Source: Hepatocystis sp. ex Piliocolobus tephrosceles (lineage: Eukaryota > Apicomplexa > Aconoidasida > Haemosporida > Plasmodiidae). From it: 21,300 nucleotides of DNA. The stretch lies in assembly GCA_902459845.2 (NCBI GenBank), contig CABPSV020000245.1, positions 1-21,300 on the forward strand, read 5' to 3'. Position numbers and translations under genes: made by a program. Positions 11,718-20,400 of this stretch are shown piece after piece (positions within the stretch are counted from its first letter, which is position 1; each line of letters begins with the position of its first letter). Under the pieces are notes generated by a model. That model ran no database searches. It was not told the DNA's origin and was given only the letters and a program-made list of their open reading frames with translations.

Positions 11718-14700
11718 ATGAAATTGATTGTTGTAACTACACTTTTGTTTGTCTATATTTGTTCAAGCGCAACATGTAATTTAATCATCGACTCTTATAT
11801 TTCTGACATTTTTATTAAAAACCTAAGAAATGTTATGTTTGTGTCCCCTACTAATGTTATGAATAAAAAATTATCAAAGTTAGAATGTTCGAGTAACGAT
11901 GATTATACATGTCATAATATTAATATAAATGATATGATCAGTCAGAATAAAAATATTGTTATAATAACAGAAGGTCATATAACAAAAGATGAAGAAGAAG
12001 AAGAAGAAGAAGGAAGCGATGATAGTATGTATAATGAAAAAGATGATGAAGGGACATATACATATTTACATACAATTCCTTTTTATAATATATTATGGGA
12101 TGAAATAGAGACAAATGATAATGAACATATATTGAAATCAGGAGATATAATAAACCCAAACGAGGAGAGTAATAAACTTAATGAAGGAGACATTAACAGT
12201 TATGTAGAAGAACAGTATAATAACATATATAAATATGTTTACTCCAAATGTTTCTCTTTTTTTCCAAATTTTTTTTCTTTTTTTTTTAGTAACAATAGCA
12301 ATAACAATAACAATAACAATAACAATAGCAATAACAATAACAATAACAATAACAATAACAATAACAATAACAATAACAATAACAATAGCAATAACAATAA
12401 CAATAACAATAACAATAACAATAGCAATAACAATAACAATAGCAATAGTAATAACAATAGTAATAACAATAAAAAAAAAATAGAGAACGACACATTATAT
12501 AATCCTTATATTATTTATAATAAAAGAACAAGCATTTTAAACAATACAACTAATTTAATTGAAAATTATGACAATAATAAAAAAAAAAAAAAAAAAAAAG
12601 TAAATGGTTTATATTTAGCTGAACATATTGATGATTTAAAAAATAATAATTTTTTATTTCCTTTGTCATTAGCAATTAATGAAATAAATTTTAATACTAT
12701 TTTTCAGCATGTATGGGATAATTCTCATTTTAATTATATTTTTTTAAAACCAAATTATATAACACCACCAGAACAAAATGGTACAGATATTGAGCGTATA
12801 AAAAGTGAAATACTAAATAAAAAAAAAAAAAATGAAGAGAATGACAACAAGGATAAAAACGTTTTTTATTCGATTGGTGTGATGGAAGACAGTACTACAC
12901 CAGATGTTCCTATAACTGGGCAAACAAATTCTAACTTAAGTGATAAAACGAACACTAACCTAAGTGATAAAACGAACACTAACCTAAGTGATAAAACGAA
13001 CACTAACCTAAGTGACCAAAGAAATACCAACAAAATCGAGAGCATAAAAAATAAATATATATCTAAATTAAAAAATTTATATGAATTAATATTTGATAAT
13101 ATAAAACCAAATAAGTTAATAACAAAAGAAGAGGAAAAGAAAATAAATAATGGAGAACCTATTGAATATATAAAATCTGATTTACAACAAAAAAAAATAA
13201 ATATAAAAAAAAATAAATTTGAACAGAACAATAATTTAACAATAGATGAAAAAACAGATTTATTATTAAATCATATGTCAAAATCAGAAAATATTAATAA
13301 TAATTTGAATTTTTTTTATAATACAAAATATACTCCATATTTAAGTAATATGTTTAATGATTTATTAAAAAAATTGGATATACCCGAAGTAAATAGTCTA
13401 GATAAAGTTTTATCGAATAATAAAAAATTGAATATAGGTATATGTACAAGAGAGGAAGTAATAGAAAGTAGTGACAATTCCAACTGGTCAAACTCACCAT
13501 TGATAAAAAATAATTTAAAAAAAAATACACTACATAATACAGCTATATTAATATCAAAATTATTAAAACATAAAAAAAAAAAATATACCTTTGCTTGTGT
13601 TTTTTTTCAATCTATTGCAAATTCGGAATTGTACTTTTATTTGAGTAGTAACGGTAGTAACGGTAGTAGTAGTAACAGTAGTAACGGTAGTAGTAGTAAC
13701 AGTAGTAACGGTAGTAACAGTAGTAACAGTAGTAACGGTAGTAACAGTAGTAACAGTAGTAACAGTAGTAACGGTAGTAACAGTAGTAACGGTAGTAACG
13801 GTAGTAACAGTAGTAACGGTAGTAACAGTAGTAGTAGTAACGGTAGTAACGGTAGTAACAGTAGTGGTAAGGTGGTAAATGACGAGAATACACGAACCAA
13901 CGTAAAGGTAGACATAAATCCAATACGAATCTCCGATCACGTTTTATATCAAAAATGGAGTAAATATAATAATAAAAAATCAAAGTTAAACATGTTTTCA
14001 ACAAACTTACTAAACAAAATAAAAGAATACAAAGGATATAGTTATAAAAAAAATGTATATAAATTACATACAGATTATAATGGTATTAGTAAATATATTC
14101 TTGCGACGCCTAAATATAATAAAAAACAATTTTTATTTTATTTTTTTGATATAAATGTATGTTATAACGAAAATTTTATTAATAAAAATATTTTTTTTAA
14201 CTTTATGAATACAGGATTAAAAGCGGATGTTGTTTTAGTTGGGGGTTGGAAGTATGTCTTTGATAAAAATAGTAATATTATTTTACCAAACAATAATTTA
14301 TGTGAAAAGAACAAAATTATGTGTAATTATTCAAAGGCATCTTATTATTGGAAATCACGCTATATTTCTAACAACTTATATAATTTATATAGTTGGGAAG
14401 ATATGAATAAAAAACTTCTGTATGATTTTGATTATGAAGGATATAAAAATTATCACTTATTAAATAAACAGGATAAGATACCTGACCAAACTGTAAGAGG
14501 ATATACATATTGGTTTGAACAAATTGTAAATCCAAAAATTGATTCATCTAAACGTTTTAAAAGATTGAAATTATTAAATTTTAATTATAATAAAATAAAA
14601 GAAGAAAAAAGTGAACATACGTATTTAATGCATAATAATGTTTCCAATGGTGGTAGTACCACCCCAACTAATAAAAATGGTCCAACTAATAAAAATGGTC

Positions 14701-16613
14701 CAACTAATAAAAATGGTCCAACTAATAAAAATGTTCCAACGAATAAAAATACTCCAACGAATAGTGACCTCTTGTTAGTATCAAACAGAGGATCCATAAA
14801 ATTCGATACACCTGTAGTGCTAAACGAATTATACATAGGTTTACACCTTAATATAATGTATCAACATGAATGTAGAAAAAAAAAAAAGAAACACGATATG
14901 TTTATTAATTATAATGGTAATAGTAACAACACAGAACAGATAAACTTAACTAATTTTTTTTTGAATAATGACAAAACATGTAAAGATGATAACATACAAA
15001 GTGTATATATACATTTTGATTTTTATTTATATGATAATAAAAAATATGATATACAACTAGAAATAAAAAATGATACTATTGAAAATTTTACATTAACAGA
15101 TCATATACCTTTTTACTATTTAAATGTAATAACACTTTTAAATAATAAGATAAATTATTATCGTATTAACAAAATAGAAATATCTTATGCTTTTTCATAT
15201 TCACCTTCTTCTTTATTTACAAATATAAACAATATGAACAATCATACAAATATCACACATAGTTATGTTTTTAATTTTGACAATGGTATGTTTTATCGTA
15301 CTAATCCAATATTCACTACTGTTGATAAAAATGCTTTTAATATGAACGTTCATGACGATATTCCTTTTTTTCTTTCAATTAAAAATATTATATTTAATCA
15401 AAGTCAAAAAGTATATAATTATATTCCTATTTTTTATACAAACAATACTAATTTTTTAAATGTATTAAGTAGAGTACCAAAAAATAATGTGATAAAAAGT
15501 AAGGAAAAAAGTAAAGAAAAAAGTAAGGTGGAGAAAAATACTGAGTATGTTTCTACTGAGGATAAAAAAAACACCAACATAAATATTTTTAATCATAGTA
15601 ATAATAGTAATCCAAACGATTTGTCGAATAATTGGTCTGTACATTATAACATAAAAGATTTTTTAGAAAATTTGCATAAGAGTGGATCTACTGATGGTGG
15701 TGGAGGTGGGTCTAATGTTAAAAAAGAAACAGAAGAATATGAAAAAGAATCGTATGTATTTGAAATGACTGATAATAATAATAATAAATATATTACTTAT
15801 GAACCATTTACTATCTTTAATTTGGTAAGTGAACAAATTTTTTTTCAGCATTTAATTATGTATACATGTACAAACAATAATTGTTTATATGATAATCCTA
15901 ATAATATGGATAACTTTTCTTTTTTTTCTAACTTACAAAATAATAGTTATAATGAGAATAGTAAAAAATGGATGAACAAAAATGAGCAATATAATGAAAA
16001 ACGTAATGACCATTACAATGGTGATGTGTTATATCCTTTCGAATTTAATGTAAATATTTTACCACTGAAGGAATATTTCCATAGTGATCATATAGAAAGA
16101 GGAAACTTGCAAATGAATAAAAACAACCAAAGTGGAGAAAAAAACGAACGAAACGAACAAAATAATATCATAGATGACTACTTTCAGTTTTTAAACACAA
16201 ATATTTCGACCTATATTAAAAAAAATTATAAAAAAAAAACAATTACAGCATACAACATGCAACAAATGTACATCTCTGAATTTATTAATAAAAAATATAT
16301 TATTCCACCATATATTAAAGGTATAATAATAAACACAGAAAAAAACAATGAAGTATTTTACTATGACACAACTAACAGTTTGTTTTATTCAAAACAAAAA
16401 ATAAATGAACATATACATAATGATACTAGAAAAGCTTATTATTCTATTTATTTATTTACTGCTATGTTACCAATCGAGAGTGATATTCTTAATTTTAATT
16501 ATTTAACCCAAAATAAGTTAACGTTAAAACAAGCGCAAAACGAAAAAACCAAAGTAATTTATAAGGATGTTACACTCTTAACGAAATATGATGAATTTTA
16601 CAGAGACAGTTAA
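11718..16613 (+). CDS. Large secreted/ER Asn-rich protein, possibly PIG-T/Gpi16-like
   Basis: One uninterrupted ATG-TAA frame encodes 1,631 residues. The N-terminus MKLIVVTTLLFVYICSSATC is a good signal peptide (hydrophobic about 3-16). No other membrane span is evident, so the protein should be lumenal or secreted. Low-complexity blocks are an acidic run (about 91-98), Asn/Ser (191-251), Lys7 from A21 (about 287-294), NLSDKTNT repeats (about 405-436), an Asn/Ser/Gly sequon array (643-716) and PTNKNG repeats (983-1016). Between them are ordered-looking segments such as LNIGICTREEV, VVLVGGWKYVF, VRGYTYWFEQI, DHIPFYYLNVI and, near the C-terminus, LFTAMLPIESDILNFNYL. Several are loosely reminiscent of PIG-T/Gpi16 (CTENLTP; the D-x-VPWYLRLY motif; C-terminal LPTPDFSMPYNVI) in the same order, but the Cys that bonds GPI8 and the C-terminal membrane anchor are not visible. 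The gene is certain; the family is a weak hypothesis (about 0.25). Confidence 0.93.
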   Translation: MKLIVVTTLLFVYICSSATCNLIIDSYISDIFIKNLRNVMFVSPTNVMNKKLSKLECSSNDDYTCHNININDMISQNKNIVIITEGHITKDEEEEEEEGSDDSMYNEKDDEGTYTYLHTIPFYNILWDEIETNDNEHILKSGDIINPNEESNKLNEGDINSYVEEQYNNIYKYVYSKCFSFFPNFFSFFFSNNSNNNNNNNNNSNNNNNNNNNNNNNNNNNNNSNNNNNNNNNNNSNNNNNSNSNNNSNNNKKKIENDTLYNPYIIYNKRTSILNNTTNLIENYDNNKKKKKKKVNGLYLAEHIDDLKNNNFLFPLSLAINEINFNTIFQHVWDNSHFNYIFLKPNYITPPEQNGTDIERIKSEILNKKKKNEENDNKDKNVFYSIGVMEDSTTPDVPITGQTNSNLSDKTNTNLSDKTNTNLSDKTNTNLSDQRNTNKIESIKNKYISKLKNLYELIFDNIKPNKLITKEEEKKINNGEPIEYIKSDLQQKKINIKKNKFEQNNNLTIDEKTDLLLNHMSKSENINNNLNFFYNTKYTPYLSNMFNDLLKKLDIPEVNSLDKVLSNNKKLNIGICTREEVIESSDNSNWSNSPLIKNNLKKNTLHNTAILISKLLKHKKKKYTFACVFFQSIANSELYFYLSSNGSNGSSSNSSNGSSSNSSNGSNSSNSSNGSNSSNSSNSSNGSNSSNGSNGSNSSNGSNSSSSNGSNGSNSSGKVVNDENTRTNVKVDINPIRISDHVLYQKWSKYNNKKSKLNMFSTNLLNKIKEYKGYSYKKNVYKLHTDYNGISKYILATPKYNKKQFLFYFFDINVCYNENFINKNIFFNFMNTGLKADVVLVGGWKYVFDKNSNIILPNNNLCEKNKIMCNYSKASYYWKSRYISNNLYNLYSWEDMNKKLLYDFDYEGYKNYHLLNKQDKIPDQTVRGYTYWFEQIVNPKIDSSKRFKRLKLLNFNYNKIKEEKSEHTYLMHNNVSNGGSTTPTNKNGPTNKNGPTNKNGPTNKNVPTNKNTPTNSDLLLVSNRGSIKFDTPVVLNELYIGLHLNIMYQHECRKKKKKHDMFINYNGNSNNTEQINLTNFFLNNDKTCKDDNIQSVYIHFDFYLYDNKKYDIQLEIKNDTIENFTLTDHIPFYYLNVITLLNNKINYYRINKIEISYAFSYSPSSLFTNINNMNNHTNITHSYVFNFDNGMFYRTNPIFTTVDKNAFNMNVHDDIPFFLSIKNIIFNQSQKVYNYIPIFYTNNTNFLNVLSRVPKNNVIKSKEKSKEKSKVEKNTEYVSTEDKKNTNINIFNHSNNSNPNDLSNNWSVHYNIKDFLENLHKSGSTDGGGGGSNVKKETEEYEKESYVFEMTDNNNNKYITYEPFTIFNLVSEQIFFQHLIMYTCTNNNCLYDNPNNMDNFSFFSNLQNNSYNENSKKWMNKNEQYNEKRNDHYNGDVLYPFEFNVNILPLKEYFHSDHIERGNLQMNKNNQSGEKNERNEQNNIIDDYFQFLNTNISTYIKKNYKKKTITAYNMQQMYISEFINKKYIIPPYIKGIIINTEKNNEVFYYDTTNSLFYSKQKINEHIHNDTRKAYYSIYLFTAMLPIESDILNFNYLTQNKLTLKQAQNEKTKVIYKDVTLLTKYDEFYRDS
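12288..12470 (+). repeat. Asn/Ser tract with alternating AAC-AAT codons
   Basis: This run of Asn with periodic Ser (residues 191-251) is built from alternating AAC AAT codons with AGC or AGT insertions. It is a hexanucleotide repeat, unlike the pure AAT tract of the CDC50 gene. It is preceded by a Phe-rich, pyrimidine-rich stretch that ends TTTTTTTTTAG and resembles a splice acceptor. Confidence 0.92.
12930..13025 (+). repeat. Four-copy 24-bp coding repeat (NLSDKTNT)
   Basis: Four copies spaced 24 bp (AAGTGA cores at 12938, 12962, 12986 and 13010) encode NLSDKTNT-type octapeptides. Each has an N-L-S glycosylation sequon. The last copy is diverged (NLSDQRNT). Confidence 0.9.
13644..13865 (+). 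repeat. Asn-Ser/Gly sequon array (residues about 643-716)
   Basis: This trinucleotide-based array of AGT, AAC and GGT codons encodes (S)SNGS/NSS units. I count 22 Asn residues, every one in an N-G-S or N-S-S context. The repeat is imperfect at unit level but uses only these three codons (plus a terminal GGT), so it arose by DNA slippage. Confidence 0.93.
14664..14765 (+). repeat. 18-bp coding repeat (PTNKNG)
   Basis: Five full copies of CCAACTAATAAAAATGGT and a partial sixth encode PTNKNG-type hexapeptides. Third-base and last-codon changes accumulate toward the 3' copies (GTT, ACT), indicating that the 5' copies are the younger ones. Confidence 0.92.
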
Positions 16614-16629
16614 CAATGTAAGTAGGCAA

Positions 16630-16863
16630 TATAAGCAGAAAATGTAAGCAGAAAATGTAAGCAGAAAATATAAGCAGAAAATATAAGCAGAAAATATAAG
16701 CAGAAAATATAAGCAGAAAATGTAAGCAGAAAATGTAAGCAGAAAATATAAGCAGAAAATATAAGCAGAAAATATAAGCAGAAAATATAAGCAGAAAATA
16801 TAAGCAGAAAATATAAGCAGAAAATGTAAGCAGAAAATGTAAGCAGAAAATGTAAGCAGACAA
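16630..16863. repeat. Eighteen-copy 13-bp tandem array
   Basis: Eighteen contiguous 13-bp units of the form T(A/G)TAAGCAGAAAA begin 17 bp after the stop codon of the secreted-protein gene. Unit variants by second base run: A G G A A A A G G A A A A A A G G G; the last unit ends GACAA. The only other variation is that A/G position, so the array is young and has blocks suggesting multi-unit duplication. A GTAAGTAGGC sequence just before it (16619-16626) is a degenerate relative. Confidence 0.96.
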
Positions 16864-16884
16864 AGTTATGTCATTCACACAAGT

Positions 16885-16933
<49 letters not shown>

Positions 16934-16936
<3 letters not shown>

Positions 16937-17085
16937 TTCTACGCCTACTTTTAAATAATGGGGACATCCGACGTGACATAAGCGGTTTACACTTATGACA
17001 TAATTTTACATAACTCTGAAAAGTGGTAAAAAACAAGTAACATGGTCCAAAAGAACTAGACAAAATGGAAACAGTTTTATCAACC
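16934..17085. other. GC-richer patch in convergent region
   Basis: About 150 bp between T47 and the (AT)n run are visibly richer in G/C and free of homopolymers (for example GGGGACATCCGACGTGACAT). The minus strand reads open without an ATG, including KLCHKCKPLMSRRMSPLF. No known gene or RNA was recognised. It could be an uncatalogued small RNA, an exon, or a gene remnant. Confidence 0.35.
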
Positions 17086-17100
17086 TATATATATATATAT

Positions 17101-17180
17101 ATATGCATGTATATGTTGATATATGCATGTATATGTTGGTATATGCATGTATATGTTGGTATATGCATGTATATGTTGAT
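17101..17180. repeat. Four-copy 20-bp tandem array with ATGCATGT cores
   Basis: Four copies of ATATGCATGTATATGTTG(A/G)T follow an (AT)n run. Copies 1 and 4 end GAT; copies 2 and 3 end GGT. Each has a palindromic ATGCAT core, related to the TGCATGCA-type site bound by some ApiAP2 proteins. Regulatory function is not shown. Confidence 0.93.
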
Positions 17181-17384
17181 ATGTACATATTTGGTGTTTT
17201 ACTTTATTTTTTTTTTTTTTTTGTGCGTATGTTATACCATGTTATAGTTGCAAAAAGAAAAGCTACATATTTATCTTTTTTAGCCTTTTTTTTTTTTAAA
17301 CATTATGTCTGAAATTTTTATCTTAATTATTTATACGCATTAGTGTATGAACATAACTTAATTTTATTAGAAATGTTATATAAA

Positions 17385-17387
<3 letters not shown>

Positions 17388-17439
<52 letters not shown>
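17388..17439. repeat. Uninterrupted A52 tract
   Basis: Fifty-two consecutive A on the + strand, 40 bp beyond the ARP6 stop codon, would be U52 in an ARP6 3' UTR. It is the longest homopolymer in the window and its exact length may be unreliable. Confidence 0.9.
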
Positions 17440-17440
<1 letters not shown>

Positions 17441-17479
17441 AGATATACATACACGGGTGCAGAGAATAAACCCATCCAA

Positions 17480-20400
17480 TCATCTCTGTTTCTTTTCACC
17501 GTTGAAATACTGATCTCTAGTTATAACATTGTTTTCATAGATAACATCATCACTCAACCAAACGTAGGTACCTATATAATTACTGTACAAACTATTCTTA
17601 TGTGAATAAATATTTATATCCCAATCTGTTGGAAACATTGATCGCAATTCTTTGTATAACCTATGTTTGAAATTTATAAATTTTGTTGAACCACCTGATA
17701 TATAGATTTGAGATAAAAAATATTTTTGTGTATTTTTTGGTAATAAGGATATACACCTAAATATAAGTTCTGTTATACTACAATGTTCAGTAGTTACATC
17801 TTTTGGATTAAATAAAACTTCAGGTATATTTATTCTTTCATTTGTTAAGTTAATTACACTTTTCTCATTTTCATCAATTCCATCAATTCCATCAATTCCA
17901 TCACTTCTATAATTATTATTTATCAATATATTCACATTTTTATCATTATTGCATTTACAAAGTTCTTTAAAATCACATTCAGATTCTATATAGAAATTAT
18001 CACTTACATTATCTATTTTAAAAGTATTAAATACATCATTTATTTCTCTTTTACTTGCATTGTTATAATCTAACAACTTGTATTTATATGTTAAATATGA
18101 CACATTATTGGATGTATTATTTGTAGATGTATTATTTGTGGATGTATTATTTGTAGATGTATTATTTGTAGATGTATTATTTGTGAATGTATTATTTGTA
18201 GATGTATTATTTGTGGATGTATTATTTGTGGATGTATTATTTGTGGATGTATTATTTGTAGATGTATTATTTGTGGATGTATTATTTGTGGATATATTAT
18301 TTGTGGATGTATTATTTGTGGATGTATTATTTGTGGATATATTATTTGTACATGTATTATCTCCATTTTTATCTTTTTTCATAGTTATACTTTCAGTAAT
18401 AGTTTTTTTTTTGTTTAATGTGGTGGCTGTTTCAGTTTTAATTTTCGTTGCCTTTCCATATGTGTGTTTGTTACTGGAACTATCATTATAACGTCTGTTC
18501 CCATCTTGGAAGTTTGCCAAATCATTCCCAACTCCTTCAATGTTACTACTGCCACATTGTCCTTCTTCTTTTTTTTCCAAATAATTGGATTCTACATTTT
18601 TTGTTAACTTTTCTTGTTCTACTTGTTTTGGTTGTCCTATTGTTTTTGGTTGTCCTATTGTTTTTGGTTGTCCTACTGTTTTTGGTTGTCCTACTGTTTT
18701 TAGTTTTCCCTCTGCTGTTCCACCTTTCCAATTTCGTTCCATCTCCATCTCCGTTTTTATTTTTTTTTTTTTTTCTCTCTCTTGTTCCAACTCCTTCATT
18801 AATATTTCATTACGCATGTTAAGTTTTTGTTCTATTTTTCTTTTTTTCATTTCTTCAATTTTCTCTTTATGTTCTTTTAAATCTTTAACATAATTAAGTG
18901 AAACATAACAAGCACGTTCTTTTATATTTTCGATCAACAATTCATTATGTTCTAGATTGGAATATTTATATGAAAGAATATTTTTTAAATTTTTATTTAA
19001 TAGTGAACCACATACATTAGTTCTAAGAATTGCATATTCTACAACTTTATATTCGATATATGGTAAAACATATGTGTGTGAATATCCAACATCTATATAT
19101 AAAGCACAAGGATTCCGTAAAGATAAATTACAATTACCTTTTTTTATATTGTTATAATATTTATTAATATAATTATTGTTATAATTGTTTAAAAAACTAT
19201 TTATATCTTTATTATTTGTATCATAGTAGTTTCGGTATAAATCAATTTTATCAGGTAACAAAAAATTCTTATCTTGAAACAAAAAATTTTGTCCTATATA
19301 ATCATTTCGTCTAAGTGTGTTTTTTATTATAGAGTTAACGGTAGAAGAGATACAATCCTTACTGTTGGTTTCGGTACTTATATTATTATTTAATTTAAAA
19401 AAATTGTTAAAATAAAAATTTCTCCAATTTTCACCATTATATAATCTATTCATATATATATTATAAGTATATTTATTATAACAATTAATATTTTTTATAT
19501 AAATATGTCTATTTCCTAATATATTATTTTTTATATTGTTATTAATTTGAATATTATCGTTTAATAAATTATTTGACTGAATATTCATCATATTATTTGT
19601 ATCTCCATTTGATTGACAATTAAAATTATCGTCATGTGTTGTTATATCTGGTAATATAACACCCGTCACAATATAATTTTCACTTTTTATATTTTTTTCT
19701 CCCCCTTCTTCTCCCTTTTTTTCTCCCCCATTTTTTTCCCCATTTTCTTCCCCATTTTCTTCCCCATTTTCTTCCCCATTTTCTTTCCCTTTTTCGTTAT
19801 ACATGTACCTATTATTTTCGATCAACATAAACTGATCATCGCGCTTTTTGTCTAATTCGGGTTCTGTTCTTAATTGTAACTGCTGTAACTGCTGCAGCTT
19901 TTGTTGCTGTTGCTGTTGATTCAATTTCGCCATCCCTTTTTGAGTTTTGACAAAAAAATCACTCTGAATATCGGATTCTGAACTAATTTGATTATTCTTA
20001 AAAATAGGAGGGTTTAAAATATCATATTGTCCTAAATTTAAACCTAAAAAAGAGAATGGTAACATAGCTTGTGAAGCTACAACAACTATTTGTTCAAAAT
20101 TAAAATACTCAAATAACAATTCAATAACACCATGTCTTATATAAGCAGGTGTTAAATATGATTCAGTAACACATAATGCCATGTCATTTACTTTTCCACC
20201 AATTGTACTTTTACAAGAAAATATTTTTTCCCAAATTTTTGTTTCTAATTCTAAATCAACCAATAATCCATCTGTATGAGGTCTATGACAAAAATATTCA
20301 TTTATACCATAACAACTATCACTTATATGGAATATATTTTTTTTTCTTATTTGTCCTACACAATTAGGTAATACAAACTTAGGTTCTATGTTTTCAAATA

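Larger units (their letters stand above)
16614..17479. other. Convergent 3' intergenic region
   Basis: This is the 866-bp gap between the 3' ends of the secreted-protein gene (+) and ARP6 (-), and it must contain both 3' UTRs. It holds the 13-bp array, T47 (16887-16933), a GC-richer patch (about 16934-17085), the 20-bp array (17101-17180) and A52 (17388-17439). No canonical terminator can be named. Confidence 0.8.

Noticed and set aside
12240..12290. Pyrimidine-rich stretch ending TTTTTTTTTAG before the Asn tract, like a 3' splice site
   Set aside because: No good donor lies upstream and the frame is open throughout (Phe-rich then Ser-Asn), so an intron is not needed.
12239..12495. Long antisense Leu and Cys-Tyr frames opposite the Asn tract
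   Set aside because: Shadow frames of a trinucleotide repeat with no complexity of their own.
13563..14004. Antisense Thr-Val and Tyr-rich frames of up to 130 codons
   Set aside because: Shadows of the AGT/AAC/GGT sequon repeat within the sense gene.
15825..15848. Perfect GTAAGT...TTTTTTTTCAG segment inside the secreted-protein gene
   Set aside because: At 24 nt it is too short for a spliceosomal intron, and it reads in frame as VSEQIFFQ. Treated as coding.
16630..16863. Regular repeats resembling a CRISPR array
   Set aside because: Units are 13 bp with no spacers, in a eukaryotic 3' region; a minisatellite.
16570..16878. 102-codon minus-strand frame of Phe-Leu-Ser-Ala-Tyr repeats
   Set aside because: Three-unit (39-bp) translation of the 13-bp array; not gene-like.
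18078..18491. A + strand 137-codon frame of Val-Leu-Phe-Val-Asp repeats over ARP6
   Set aside because: Antisense reading of the 15-bp STNNT repeat.
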